In this document: positions 18,064-27,121 of the stretch, in pieces | Position numbering within the stretch: position 1 is the first letter of the stretch | Layout of the letters: every line of letters begins with the position of its first letter | Assembly: GCA_000717735.1 (NCBI GenBank) | Contig: JOBE01000004.1 | Location: forward strand, 62,001 to 126,000 | Length of the DNA: 64,000 bases | Direction: 5' to 3' | Source of the DNA: Streptomyces griseoluteus | GTDB taxonomy: Bacteria > Actinomycetota > Actinomycetes > Streptomycetales > Streptomycetaceae | The notes under the pieces: model-generated | What the model was told of the DNA's origin: nothing | The model's database searches: none | The model's input: the letters and a program-made list of their open reading frames with translations, nothing else | Made by a program: the position numbers and the translations under genes

Positions 18064-18831
18064 TCAGGCGTAGGGATCGAAGGGGATGCCGGCGGGCTTG
18101 GCCTTGGCCAGATGGGCGGCGAAGTTGCCGTCCTTGAGGCCGAAGACCGCGCTGCCGAAGTCGGCCTGGCTGAGCTTGTCGCGCAGACCGGCCGGGTAGC
18201 CGTTCCAGCCGACGAGGCTCGGGAACTGCCAGGTGTGCTGGTGGTTCTCCGGCGGCTCGTCGTTGGTGTTCGCCGGGCGGAAGCAGTGGGTGCCGATGCC
18301 GTCCTTGTGGTAGACGATCTTGGGGTGGGTGCCGTCCCAGCGGATCCGGTCACGCCCATGGATGTCGAAGTTGCCGTGGGCGGACGTGGAGACGTACTGC
18401 GCCTGGTCGTTCTGCACCCACACCACGACGTGCTCCCAGTCGTGACGGTGTCCGCCGATGCTGGTTCCGGCCAGCGCCTGGTCCTTCTCGAAGTACAGGC
18501 CGTAGAGGACGGCGCACCAGCCGTTGTTGCACTTCGCGCGGGAGTATCCGTTGGTCTGGGTGAGGTCCCAGGAGTCGCGGCACTGCCCGTTGAGGGCCCC
18601 GGACGGATTGAGGCCGCCGTTGATCGTGCCGTCGGACCCGATCGCGGGCGTGGGGTAGCAGCCGTCCGTGTCGTAGTCGTAGGCCGGCTGGAAGGTCTGT
18701 TCCAGACCGTCGGCGTTGGCGGGCAGGGCGGGCGGCGGTGCGGCGAAGGCGCTGGTCGGCAGGGCGATGATCAATGCGAGGGCGCCGGCGAGGGCGAGTG
18801 CGCCCCGGGTGGCGTACGCCTGTGTCTTCAC
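18064..18831 (-). CDS. Secreted Nep1-like (NPP1/NLP) protein
   Basis: 255 residues with a Sec signal peptide ending ALPTSAFA and the hallmark heptapeptide GHRHDWE at residues 127-133, which forms the metal-binding core of necrosis- and ethylene-inducing proteins. Cysteine pairs (GCYPTP, QCRDSW, KCNNGWC) suggest disulfide bonding. Family members bind glycosyl inositol phosphorylceramide sphingolipids and lyse plant membranes; bacterial members are less studied. I chose the GTG at 18831, behind AGGGGA. It follows the collagenase region but has neither its promoter nor a visible operator match, so shared control is not shown. Confidence 0.88.
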   Translation of the reverse strand: MKTQAYATRGALALAGALALIIALPTSAFAAPPPALPANADGLEQTFQPAYDYDTDGCYPTPAIGSDGTINGGLNPSGALNGQCRDSWDLTQTNGYSRAKCNNGWCAVLYGLYFEKDQALAGTSIGGHRHDWEHVVVWVQNDQAQYVSTSAHGNFDIHGRDRIRWDGTHPKIVYHKDGIGTHCFRPANTNDEPPENHQHTWQFPSLVGWNGYPAGLRDKLSQADFGSAVFGLKDGNFAAHLAKAKPAGIPFDPYA

Positions 18832-18879
18832 TGTGTCCCCTGGGTCGGACTGCATGGACGCGACAGGCGCCAGTTTGAC

Positions 18880-18892
18880 ATGAGCAGCTCAT
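18880..18892. promoter_or_regulatory. Short palindrome upstream of the Nep1-like gene
   Basis: ATGAGCAGCTCAT is a perfect 13-base palindrome with a central A, about 50 bases upstream of the Nep1-like start and overlapping TTGACA on the other strand. It may be an operator; no cognate regulator is adjacent. Confidence 0.35.
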
Positions 18893-18937
18893 CACCAGGA
18901 GGCCCGGCGATGAACCGGACGCGTCACTCGAGAGAAG

Positions 18938-18966
18938 TAGACGATACGTATCGTCTCGTCTACAGT
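18938..18966 (+). promoter_or_regulatory. Promoter with 18-bp palindromic operator for the glycosyltransferase gene
   Basis: -35 TAGACG (18938-18943), 17 bases, -10 TACAGT (18961-18966). The perfect palindrome AGACGATACGTATCGTCT (18939-18956) overlaps the -35 box and fills most of the spacer, typical of a TetR-family site. Transcription would start at about 18973-18974, on the ATG itself. Confidence 0.65.
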
Positions 18967-18973
18967 GGTCGTC

Positions 18974-20176
18974 ATGACCGCCACCGCGCGCCCCGCGCAC
19001 ATCGCCATGTTCTCCATCGCCGCCCACGGCCACGTCAACCCCAGCCTCGACGTCATCCGCGAGCTCGTCGACCGGGGCCACCGCGTCAGCTACGCCGTCC
19101 CGGCGTCCTTCGCCGAGAAGGTCGCGGCGACCGGGGCGACCCCCGTCGTCTACACCTCGATCCTCCCGACCGACGACGACCCCGACGCCTGGGGCACCGA
19201 ACTCATCGACAACCTCGAACCGTTCCTGAACGACGCCGTGCAGGCACTCCCCCAGCTCGCCGCGGCCTTCGACGAGGACCGGCCGGACCTCGTGCTCCAC
19301 GACATCACCTCCTATCCGGCCCCCGTCCTCGCCCACACCTGGGGCGTCCCCGCCCTCTCCCTGTGGCCGAACCTCGTGCCGTGGGAGGGGTACGAGGAGG
19401 AGGTCGCCGAGCCGATGACCGCCGAGCTCAAGGCCTCGCCGCGCGGCAGGGCGTACTACGCGCGGTTCGAGGCCTGGCTCGCCGAACACGGCCTCGACAC
19501 CGAACCGGACAGGTTCGTCGCCCGCCCGCGCCGCGCGCTCGTCCTCATCCCGAAGGCGCTCCAGCCGCAGGCGGACCGCGTCGACGAGACCGTCTACACC
19601 TTCGTCGGCGCCTGCCAGGGCGAGCGCGCCGAACAGGGCGCGTGGCAGCGCCCAGCGGACGCGGAGAAGGTGGTCCTGGTCTCGCTCGGCTCCGCCTTCA
19701 CCAAGCAGCCAGGCTTCTACCGGGACTGCGTCGAGGCCTTCGCCGGGCTCCCCGGCTGGCACGTCGTCCTGCAGATCGGCAAGTTCGTCGACCCGGCCGA
19801 GCTCGGCGCGCTGCCGCCGAACGTCGAAGCGCACTCCTGGGTGCCCCAGTTGGAGATCCTGCGGCAGGCCGACGCGTTCGTGACCCACGCCGGCGCCGGC
19901 GGCAGCCAGGAGGGCCTGGCCACGGCCACCCCCATGGTGGCCGTCCCGCAGGCCGTCGACCAGTTCGGGAACGCCGACATGCTGCAGTCCCTGGGGGTGG
20001 CGCGCCACCTGCCGATGGACGAGGTCACCCCCGAGCGGCTGCGGAAGGACGTGCTCGCCCTGCTCGGCGACCCCGAAGTGGCGCGCCGGGCGCGGGAGAT
20101 CCAGGAGTCGATGGCCCACGAGGGCGGGACGCGCCGGGCCGCCGATCTGATCGAGGCCGAACTCGCGGGGTCCTGA
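18974..20176 (+). CDS. oleD: Macrolide glycosyltransferase, OleD/MGT type (GT1)
   Basis: 400 residues, closely similar along the whole length to OleD as I recall it, including [19 protein letters not shown] with the catalytic His18, the acceptor-side [13 protein letters not shown] and the UDP-sugar motif [17 protein letters not shown]. Such enzymes transfer glucose from UDP-glucose to macrolides and many other hydroxylated compounds, inactivating them, and serve as resistance or detoxification proteins in the cytoplasm. An in-frame GTG lies three codons upstream but falls inside the -10 box; the ATG at 18974 coincides with the predicted transcript start, so translation is probably leaderless. 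Confidence 0.93.
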   Translation: MTATARPAHIAMFSIAAHGHVNPSLDVIRELVDRGHRVSYAVPASFAEKVAATGATPVVYTSILPTDDDPDAWGTELIDNLEPFLNDAVQALPQLAAAFDEDRPDLVLHDITSYPAPVLAHTWGVPALSLWPNLVPWEGYEEEVAEPMTAELKASPRGRAYYARFEAWLAEHGLDTEPDRFVARPRRALVLIPKALQPQADRVDETVYTFVGACQGERAEQGAWQRPADAEKVVLVSLGSAFTKQPGFYRDCVEAFAGLPGWHVVLQIGKFVDPAELGALPPNVEAHSWVPQLEILRQADAFVTHAGAGGSQEGLATATPMVAVPQAVDQFGNADMLQSLGVARHLPMDEVTPERLRKDVLALLGDPEVARRAREIQESMAHEGGTRRAADLIEAELAGS

Positions 20177-20210
20177 CGGGCACGGCGTGCGACCGGTGAG
20201 CGCGAGGGCA

Positions 20211-20263
20211 CGGCGCGGCCCGTCACCCCTTCTCGTACGAGAGGGGGACGACGGGCCGCGCCG
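20211..20263. terminator. Bidirectional terminator between oleD and secDF
   Basis: CGGCGCGGCCCGTC (20211-20224) pairs exactly with GACGGGCCGCGCCG (20250-20263). A second inner stem (CCCC-TCTCGT against ACGAGA-GGGG) sits in the loop. It serves the converging genes on either side. Confidence 0.8.
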
Positions 20264-20269
20264 GCGGGG

Positions 20270-22618
20270 TCAGACCACGGCGCCCGAACGGTCCCGGTCC
20301 GCGCCTGCCCGCCGCCCCGGCCCCGAGCCTCCGCCGACGACCGGGGTCCTGACCGGCCGCCGGGTCTCCAGGGCCACGGCCAGCGGCATCGCGGTGAACA
20401 CGGTGGACGCCATGCCCAGGACGACGCCCGCGAGCAGCGCGACGGAGAAGTCGGTGAGCGAGTCACCGCCCAGGACCGCGAGCGCCACCAGGACGAAGAG
20501 CGCCCCCATCCCGGTGTTGACCGTACGGGGCAGGGTCTGGGCAACGGCCCGGTCGGCGAGGTCGGGAAGCCCGACGCCCCCGCCGCGGCGCCGGAGTTCC
20601 CGCAGCCGGTCGAGCACGACGACGGAGTCGTTGACCGAATAGCCGACGACGGTCAGGAGCGCGGCGAGGAAGACGCTGTCCACCGGCTTGCCGAGCCAGG
20701 CGAACAGGCCCACCACGAGCAGCACGTCCTGGGCCATCGCCGCCACCGCCGCCGTCGCGTACGTCCAGCGGAACCGCGCCGTCAGATAGAGGAGCTGGGC
20801 CGCCACCGCGAGGCCGAGCGCGAGCAGCGCGTGGGTGCGCAGCTCGCCACCCAGGCTCGGGCCGATCAGGTCGTCGCGCGTCACCTCCACCGGGCCGGCG
20901 ACCCGGGTGAGCGCCTCCCGGATCTCGTCCTGTTCGTCGTCCCCCGTCTCCCGGACCCGTACCGACACGTCCTCGCCGTCGGACCCGCCGTCGGACCCGC
21001 CACCGTCGCCCGTCGTCCGCACGACCGCGTCAGGGAAGCCCGCCGCGGCGATCGCCTCGCGTGCCGCGTCGGCGTCGACCGGGCGCTCGGCCGCGTACTG
21101 GACGACCCGGCCGCCGGTGAACTCGACGCCGAACTCCAGGCCCCGGACGCCGATGCCGGCGAGTGCCGCCATCAGGAGCCCGGCGCAGGACATCAGCCAG
21201 CGGCGCCGGTGGGTCATCAGCCGGGGGACCCGCCGGGTCAGCCGGGTCCGCAGCCGGCCGAGGCCCGCGATGCCGGTGACGGCCGGCCGGTGGCGCACCG
21301 CGGGCAGCCGCAGTGCCAGATCGGCGAGGAGCCGGGTGATCACCATCGCGGTGAGCAGCGAGGTCACGACACCGATCGCGAGGGTCACGCCGAAGCCCTT
21401 GACCGGGCCCGTCGCGAAGACGAACAGCAGGCCGGCCGCGAGCAGGGTGGTGATGTGGGAGTCCGCGACCGCGCTCCACACCTTGCCGAACGCCGTCGCC
21501 AGCGGACGTCGGGGATCACGCCCTGCGGTCCGGCCGAGCGCCGCGTACTCCTCCCTCGCCCGTTCGAAGACGAGGACGTTCGCGTCGACGGCGATGCCGA
21601 CGGCCAGGACGAAGCCGGCCAGGCCGGGCAGCGTGAGTGTGGCCCCCAGGGCGACCACGGCGGCGTACGAGACCAGCCCGTAGAGGAGGAGGGCGACCGT
21701 GGCGAGGACGCCGAGGAGCCGGTAGACCACCATGACGAAGAGTCCGGTGCAGGCGAGTCCGATCAGCGCGGCCAGGGCACTCGCCCGGATCGCCTCGGCG
21801 CCGAGCGTCGGTCCCACGGTGCTCTGTTCGACCGTCGTCACCGGGACGGGCAGCGCGCCGCCCTCCACGAGCGCCGCGAGATCACGGGCCTCCTGGGCGG
21901 AGAACCCGCCGGTGATCTGCGCGGAGCCGCCGCCGATGCCGGCGCCGCAGGGGACTCCGGCCTGCATGCCGGGCGCGGAGACGACCCGGTCGTCGAGCAC
22001 GATCGCGACCCTGCGCGCCGGGTCGGCGGGCGCCGCGCAGGCCGCGTCGCCGGTCAGCTTGGCCCAGGTGCCGGCGGCGCGGTCGCGGAACGAGAGGTCG
22101 ACCGTCCAGCCCCGGCCGTTCGTGGCGTCGAGGACGGCGTCGGCGCTCTCGACGCCGTCACCGGTGAGCGCGGGCGCGGCCAGGGCGAGGAGGCGTCCCG
22201 GCGCGTCGGGGTCGGCGAGGACGCGCGTCCCGTCCGCCGCGGCCGGTCCCGCGGGTCCCCGCGCCTCGCCGGTGACGGCGTGGAAGGTGAGCTGCGCCGT
22301 ACGGCCGATGACGTCGGCGGCCTGGCGCGGGTCGCGCAGCCCGGGGAGTTCGATGACGATGCGCCGTTCGCCCGAGCGGGCGAGCGACGGTTCCGCGACG
22401 CCGAGGCCGTCGACGCGCTTGCGGAGCACCTCCAGGGCGCGGTCGGTGGCGGCGGCGTCCGCACGGGTGGCGGGTCCGTCCTCGGTCTGGAGGACGATAC
22501 GGGTTCCGCCGCGGAGGTCGAGTCCGAGACGGGGCGGGGTGGTCAGGGTGATCCAGAGGGAGAGCGCGACGACGGCGAGCGCGAGCAGCGCGCGCCAGAG
22601 CGCGGAACGAGAGGTCAC
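20270..22618 (-). CDS. secDF: Protein-export membrane protein SecDF (fused SecD-SecF)
   Basis: 782 residues. The SecD half (from RLGLDLRGGTRIVLQ, with six membrane segments after the large external P1 region) continues directly into the SecF half (FGVEFTGGRVVQYA, and VGYSVNDSVVVLDR in the membrane). SecDF uses the proton gradient to pull proteins out of the Sec channel. Most actinomycetes have separate secD and secF near yajC and relA; the single-chain form here is probably an additional copy (inference). The GTG start at 22618 has GGAG 6 bases upstream. Confidence 0.9.
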   Translation of the reverse strand: MTSRSALWRALLALAVVALSLWITLTTPPRLGLDLRGGTRIVLQTEDGPATRADAAATDRALEVLRKRVDGLGVAEPSLARSGERRIVIELPGLRDPRQAADVIGRTAQLTFHAVTGEARGPAGPAAADGTRVLADPDAPGRLLALAAPALTGDGVESADAVLDATNGRGWTVDLSFRDRAAGTWAKLTGDAACAAPADPARRVAIVLDDRVVSAPGMQAGVPCGAGIGGGSAQITGGFSAQEARDLAALVEGGALPVPVTTVEQSTVGPTLGAEAIRASALAALIGLACTGLFVMVVYRLLGVLATVALLLYGLVSYAAVVALGATLTLPGLAGFVLAVGIAVDANVLVFERAREEYAALGRTAGRDPRRPLATAFGKVWSAVADSHITTLLAAGLLFVFATGPVKGFGVTLAIGVVTSLLTAMVITRLLADLALRLPAVRHRPAVTGIAGLGRLRTRLTRRVPRLMTHRRRWLMSCAGLLMAALAGIGVRGLEFGVEFTGGRVVQYAAERPVDADAAREAIAAAGFPDAVVRTTGDGGGSDGGSDGEDVSVRVRETGDDEQDEIREALTRVAGPVEVTRDDLIGPSLGGELRTHALLALGLAVAAQLLYLTARFRWTYATAAVAAMAQDVLLVVGLFAWLGKPVDSVFLAALLTVVGYSVNDSVVVLDRLRELRRRGGGVGLPDLADRAVAQTLPRTVNTGMGALFVLVALAVLGGDSLTDFSVALLAGVVLGMASTVFTAMPLAVALETRRPVRTPVVGGGSGPGRRAGADRDRSGAVV

Positions 22619-22765
22619 GGGTACTCCACGGGCAGCGCACGGCGACGGCGCGCGTCCACGCGGAGGGTGGGAACGCTCGTCGGCCGTGCCGGACGTACGG
22701 TCGGATGCGCGTCGTCGACCGGTCCGGGGGCATGCCGGGGGCCCGGACGGCGACGCGGGGGAACG

Positions 22766-23194
22766 TCAGCTGTGCCGGGCGGAGGGAGGGCCGCGGGGAG
22801 CGCGCGGTGCGCGGGGTCCGGCGGGCGGCGCGCGCTCCCGGCGGGGGTCGCCGGCGAGGACGCCGCGCGCGGGTACGGACAGGTCGGCGGGCACGGCGGT
22901 GGTGGCCGCGGGCGTTCCGGGGATCCGCAGGGGGTTCTCGACGGCGGCCGGGAGTCGCACGACGGCGGTGGGCGCGAAGTGCGGCTCGGGCGACGAGGCC
23001 CGCGCGGGGCCGTGAGGCGGGTTGTACCCGGGAGCGTGGTGCGCGGCGCCGGGGGCGGCCGGGAAGGCGGCGGTGACTGGGTGGGGCGTCGGGGCGAGGG
23101 CCTGCGCCGCCGGTGCCGGGAGCACGAGCAGGGACCAGACCGCGCAGAGCAGCGCGGGCAGCAGGGTCGCGAGTCGCCGGGCCGAACGTCCCAC
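22766..23194 (-). CDS. Putative secreted protein of unknown function
   Basis: A 142-residue Pro/Ala-rich protein. A signal peptide (RRLATLLPALLCAVWSLLVLPAPAAQA) is followed by a low-complexity mature part without cysteines or a motif I recognise. The GTG at 23194 lies behind a G/A-rich ribosome site and matches the signal-peptide start better than an ATG 18 codons upstream. It precedes secDF on the same strand with a 147-bp gap. Coding bias and signal peptide support a real gene; function unknown. Confidence 0.55.
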   Translation of the reverse strand: MGRSARRLATLLPALLCAVWSLLVLPAPAAQALAPTPHPVTAAFPAAPGAAHHAPGYNPPHGPARASSPEPHFAPTAVVRLPAAVENPLRIPGTPAATTAVPADLSVPARGVLAGDPRRERAPPAGPRAPRAPRGPPSARHS

Positions 23195-23382
23195 CGCCCC
23201 TCGCCTCCCCGATCCGCCTGTGGGGGCCCAGCCTAGACCGGGAGGCAAGGCCGCCGGCCACCGGGCCGCTCGTCCACGGCTGTTGGGTACGACAGCTGAG
23301 TACGCGTGCTCATGTGGGGCGGGGCGCGGTCTCGCACGATGGGCGGGTCAGTGCTTCGTCCTCGGATCCAGGGGGCCCGCCC

Positions 23383-24045
23383 GTGCTCAGCCGAATCGCC
23401 GCCCATGTCGTCCCGTTCTTCGGACGGCTCACCGTCACCACCGACCCCGGAGCCCGGATCGAACCCGGCAGCATCCTGGTCGTGAACCACACCTCGACGG
23501 CCGACCCGGCACTCGTCCTCGCCGCGCTCCGCAAGCGGCTGGCCGTCGAGCCGGTCCTGCTCGCCACCGCCGGGCTCTGGCGGGTCCCGCTGCTCGGCCG
23601 GGCCCTCACCCGCGAGGGCCACGTGCCCGTCCACCGCAACTCGGCGCGTGCGGCCGCCGCCCTCGACCACGCCGCCGTCGCCCTCGCCTCGGGCCGGCAC
23701 GTGATGCTGTACGCCGAGGGCCGCATCCCGCCGCGCCCGGACTCCGCCGAGAATCCGCCGGAGGCGTTCCGCACCGGCCTCGCCCGGCTGGCCGGGGTCA
23801 CCGGGGCGCAGGTCGTGCCGATCGGCCAGGCCGGTGCCCGCCGGATCACCTCGGGCGGACGCGTGAAGCAGATCGCGGGGGTGCTCACGGCCCCCGTCCG
23901 GAGACCGTGCCTCCATGTCCACATCGGGACTCCGCTCCGGCTGCCGGACGACGTGGCCGCCGCGACGGCGCTGGCCCACGGGGCGGTCACCGAGGCATGG
24001 CGTACGGCGGCCGGGGCGCTCGGCGAGCCCTCCGCGCGCGGCTGA
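23383..24045 (+). CDS. PlsC-type 1-acylglycerol-3-phosphate acyltransferase
   Basis: 220 residues with the acyltransferase block I motif HTSTAD (H-x4-D) and the phosphate-binding YAEGRIPPR (block III). These enzymes acylate lysophosphatidic acid at the inner membrane face during phospholipid synthesis. The GTG at 23383 has AGGGGG upstream and places the conserved VVNHTS segment about 30 residues in, as in the family. No hydrophobic N-terminal anchor is visible, so it may be peripheral or act on another acceptor. Confidence 0.85.
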   Translation: MLSRIAAHVVPFFGRLTVTTDPGARIEPGSILVVNHTSTADPALVLAALRKRLAVEPVLLATAGLWRVPLLGRALTREGHVPVHRNSARAAAALDHAAVALASGRHVMLYAEGRIPPRPDSAENPPEAFRTGLARLAGVTGAQVVPIGQAGARRITSGGRVKQIAGVLTAPVRRPCLHVHIGTPLRLPDDVAAATALAHGAVTEAWRTAAGALGEPSARG

Positions 24046-24052
24046 CCGGCGA

Positions 24053-24090
24053 CGCCCCGCCGCCGGGGCGCCGCCGGGTCACACCCGGCG
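24053..24090 (+). terminator. Tandem hairpins after the plsC-type gene
   Basis: CGCCCCG/CGGGGCG (24053-24070, loop CCGC) is followed at once by CGCCGGGT/ACCCGGCG (24072-24090, loop CAC). Confidence 0.65.
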
Positions 24091-24185
24091 TGAGGCGCCG
24101 TGCGACGACGGGCGTTCAACTCCGGACCGCCCGGGAGTCACGCCGAGGACTCCCGCTGTTCCCGAACGGCGTTCTACGATGCGGT

Positions 24186-24209
24186 CGTTGTACGTGAGCA
24201 CGTACAACG
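24186..24209. promoter_or_regulatory. 24-bp near-perfect palindrome before the cupin operon
   Basis: CGTTGTACGTG (24186-24196), AG, CACGTACAACG (24199-24209): an 11-bp perfect inverted repeat ending 19 bases before the cupin start. It is a strong operator candidate and is preceded by TACGAT (24176-24181), a possible -10 box. Confidence 0.65.
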
Positions 24210-24228
24210 GGCGTCAGGGGGAGGCGCG

Positions 24229-24963
24229 ATGGCGGAACGACGCGCACGAGCGTGGGACCGGGTGCCGGAGGACATGCCCGGCGGGGTCCCTCGGGACCTG
24301 CCGGGCGGAGTGGAGCTGTACCACCTGAGGCCCGACGGCGGCATCCTGCTCGCCGACCGGGAGGGCCGCCGGGAGCTGGGACCGGAGCGGGAGTTCCTGC
24401 GGTTCATCGACGACGGGCAGTTCGCCCACTATCTGGTGGGGGACGCGGCCACCTCGCCCGAGCGGCCGTCCAACGCCACCGTCAAACTCGGGGTCGTGGG
24501 CCCGCGCAGCGCCTTCACCCCGCACGCGCACGGCGGCGAGCACTTCGTCCTCAGCCTCGGCCACGCCGCCTGCGGGCTGTACGACGAGGGCCGGGCACGC
24601 GTCGTCGACGTCCCGCTCGTGCCGGGGATGCTGATCCGGATCCCGGAGATGATGCCGCACTCCTTCGCCAACCGCGCCGACGTACCGCTGACGATCCTCG
24701 CCGCGAACACCGGCTACGGGATCGATCACGAGGACTACGCGATCACCGCGGCCGAGGCCGAGCGGCGGGCGGAGGCGCCCGCAGGCGGCCCCGGCGGCGG
24801 CACCGCCCTCGCCGGAGCGCTCACCGACCACCGGGCCCTGGCCGCCGCGCTCCGCGACATCGAGCGCGCCCAACGGGTCCGCGGCATCGCCGCCACGACG
24901 GTCCGGGAACGGCTGGCGGCCCGGCTGCGCCGGATGGCCTCCGCCCTGGAGGTGTCCCGGTGA
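24229..24963 (+). CDS. Cupin-domain protein
   Basis: 244 residues. The central part has the cupin metal-binding pattern (FTPHAHGGEHFVLSLG, later IPEMMPHSF) and ends in a helical, Arg-rich tail of about 60 residues. It is the first gene of a seven-gene unit, behind a palindrome and an AGGGGGAGG ribosome site. Cupins of this kind can be small dioxygenases, isomerases or ligand sensors; the sequence does not decide. The stop overlaps the next start (GTGA). Confidence 0.75.
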   Translation: MAERRARAWDRVPEDMPGGVPRDLPGGVELYHLRPDGGILLADREGRRELGPEREFLRFIDDGQFAHYLVGDAATSPERPSNATVKLGVVGPRSAFTPHAHGGEHFVLSLGHAACGLYDEGRARVVDVPLVPGMLIRIPEMMPHSFANRADVPLTILAANTGYGIDHEDYAITAAEAERRAEAPAGGPGGGTALAGALTDHRALAAALRDIERAQRVRGIAATTVRERLAARLRRMASALEVSR

Positions 24964-26021
24964 TCTGCCCGCACTGCGAACGCAGCCTGCTCCGCAGGGA
25001 ACGCACCGGCAACCGCTGCTCCCACTGCCACCGCTCGTACGCGCTGGACCCCAAGACCAACCCGCTCGGCCTCAACGACCTCCGGGTGCGCCGGATCACC
25101 ACCGCGCTCACCGACGAGGGCCGCGTCCGGATCACGCCGGACCAGCTCTGGTACGCCCTGTCCCGCAAGCGCCTCCGGGACGACGCGTTCGCGCCGGGCT
25201 GCGTCGGTCCGGCGGTCGGAGTGGCCGTCATCGCCGTCGTCGCGGCCGCCGTCAGCGAGGTCCCGCAGGTGCTGTTCCTCACCGCCGCCATGCTGCTCGT
25301 CGCCCTGGGCATCGCCGTTGCCCGAGCCGCGGGCGTCGGGAAGGGCATCCCGACCGTCACCCGTGAGGCCTTCCCCGGCCAGGTGCTCGCCGAGTGGCGG
25401 AAGGTGTACGGGGCCCTGCCGGCCGGTGTGCTGGACGCAGAGGACGCCGAGGACGCCGCCCGAGCCGGCGCGGCGGAGCCTGGCGCCGTCTTCGGGGTCC
25501 TCGTCTGCCCCGACCCCGCCGTCCTGGACTTCCTCGTCGCCGACGGGCTGCCCGCCCGGTACGGCCTCGTCCCCACCCGGAGCCCCGAGGAGGCCCGCGC
25601 GGTGCCGTCGACCGGTCCGGTCCTGGTGCTCCGCGACATCGACGCGTACGGCGAACTCCTCGTCCTGCGGGTCCGGGACGCCCTTCCGGGCCGTACCGTC
25701 GTGGACGCCGCGCCGCCGCTGCGTACGGTACGGGCCCTGCCGCAGGCCGTTCCGTACCGGGAACCGGGGCGGAGGCCCGGCGCGCAGGACATGCGGCTCC
25801 TCGCCGGACCCGGCACGTTCACCCCCGAGGAACTGAAGTGGCTCGCGAAGGGCTGGCGGTTCCCGCTCGTCGGGCTGCCGCCCGCCCGGCTGCTCACCGT
25901 CGTCGAGCGGGTCGCGGGACAGCTCACGCGCGGGCTCGACGCCGACCGGCGGCGCGCCGCCGACCTGGGCTTCCTGACCTGGCCGGGCACGGCGGCGCCC
26001 GATCTGGCGGGTGACCGGTGA
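24960..26021 (+). CDS. Zinc-ribbon membrane protein of unknown function, paralogue 1 of 3
   Basis: 353 residues. An N-terminal zinc ribbon (CPHC and CSHC at 3-6 and 20-23) is followed by RITPDQLWYALSRKRL, which resembles a winged-helix segment, then two membrane helices at about 80-120. The C-terminal half has alternating strands and helices containing VLVLRDIDAYGELL, whose D-x-D-x-Y-G resembles the TOPRIM motif of topoisomerase VI A/Spo11. It ends near GFLTWPG, as its two neighbours do. Coupled at both ends by GTGA overlaps. Function unknown; the topoisomerase likeness is weak because the TOPRIM glutamate is not evident. Confidence 0.75.
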   Translation: MICPHCERSLLRRERTGNRCSHCHRSYALDPKTNPLGLNDLRVRRITTALTDEGRVRITPDQLWYALSRKRLRDDAFAPGCVGPAVGVAVIAVVAAAVSEVPQVLFLTAAMLLVALGIAVARAAGVGKGIPTVTREAFPGQVLAEWRKVYGALPAGVLDAEDAEDAARAGAAEPGAVFGVLVCPDPAVLDFLVADGLPARYGLVPTRSPEEARAVPSTGPVLVLRDIDAYGELLVLRVRDALPGRTVVDAAPPLRTVRALPQAVPYREPGRRPGAQDMRLLAGPGTFTPEELKWLAKGWRFPLVGLPPARLLTVVERVAGQLTRGLDADRRRAADLGFLTWPGTAAPDLAGDR

Positions 26022-27121
26022 CCTGCCCGCACTGCGCCGCCCGGCTGCCGGCCAAGGAACGGACCGGGCAGGTGTGTTCGCGCTGCACCAAGCGGTTCGC
26101 GCTCGACCCGAAGATCCACGGCCGGGGCATGAACGACCTCCGGATCCGACGGATCGCCGCGAAGGCCACCGAGGGCGGCCGGCTGCGGATGACCGTCACC
26201 CAGCTCTGGTACCTCAGCCGCACGTACAGCAGCTGCCGGGAGGCGAAGCCCGCCCGCGGGATCAGACCCGGCGTCCGGTGGCTGGTCGCCCCGCCCCTCG
26301 CCCTGCTCCTGCTCTCGACCGGCGCGCTCACCCACGGCCCGCCGGGCACGATCACGGTCACCGCCGTCGCCGTCGTGGTGGTGGCGGCCTCGGTCATGCG
26401 GTACAGGCCCGCCGAAGCCCCCCGGTCGTACATCAGCCCCTCGGAGGGCGAGTTCCGGCAGATGATGGTCGGCCCCTGGCAGGCCGCCTACCGGAAGCTG
26501 CCGCCGGGTGTGGTGGACGACGGCCCGCGCGCCCCGGAGCCCCGCGAGGCCCGGGTGGACCGCCCCGAGGCCGTGATCCTCTGCACCGACCACGCGGCCG
26601 CGGTGTTCCTCCGGGTCAACGGCATCCCCGCGAAGCTGAAGGCGCTCCTCGTCGAGGCCCGGCCGTCCGCCGCGCCCGAGGCGCTCGTGGACGTCCCCGA
26701 GGGGCTGCCGGTGGTGGTGCTCCACGACGCGAGCGCCCTGGGGGCGTTGCTCGCCCCGCTGCTGCGCCAGGCACACCCGGACAGGGTCGTGCTGGACGCC
26801 GGTCTTCCCGCGTCCGCCGTCCGGAGACGCCGCGGAGCCGTCCACCAGGTCGCGAAGGCGCCCGGGGCGAGCGCCGCGGACCTCCGTTCCGTCGCGGGCC
26901 TGTCCGAGGCGGACGCCGTATGGCTGGCCCAGGGGTTCTGGAGCCCGCTCGCCGCCGTCCCGCCGCGCCGCCTTGAGGCGGTCGTCACCGCGGCGGTGCG
27001 GCAGGCGCTGGCGGCGAAGGCCGCCGGACTCCGCTCCCCCGACGGCTTCCTGACCTGGCCGGCCGAACCACCGGCGCCGGTCGGCGAGACGTCCCGAACG
27101 AAAGGCGCCCCGGCCGGATGA
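26018..27121 (+). CDS. Zinc-ribbon membrane protein of unknown function, paralogue 2 of 3
   Basis: 367 residues with the same plan as the preceding protein: zinc ribbon CPHC/CSRC, RMTVTQLWYLSRTYSS, two membrane helices around 90-125, then a mixed alpha/beta half with VVVLHDASALGALL where paralogue 1 has D-x-D-x-Y-G (the second Asp is Ser here), and DGFLTWPA near the C-terminus. The GTG start overlaps the preceding stop and its own stop overlaps the next ATG. Tandem duplication is clear from shared motif order. Confidence 0.75.
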   Translation: MTCPHCAARLPAKERTGQVCSRCTKRFALDPKIHGRGMNDLRIRRIAAKATEGGRLRMTVTQLWYLSRTYSSCREAKPARGIRPGVRWLVAPPLALLLLSTGALTHGPPGTITVTAVAVVVVAASVMRYRPAEAPRSYISPSEGEFRQMMVGPWQAAYRKLPPGVVDDGPRAPEPREARVDRPEAVILCTDHAAAVFLRVNGIPAKLKALLVEARPSAAPEALVDVPEGLPVVVLHDASALGALLAPLLRQAHPDRVVLDAGLPASAVRRRRGAVHQVAKAPGASAADLRSVAGLSEADAVWLAQGFWSPLAAVPPRRLEAVVTAAVRQALAAKAAGLRSPDGFLTWPAEPPAPVGETSRTKGAPAG

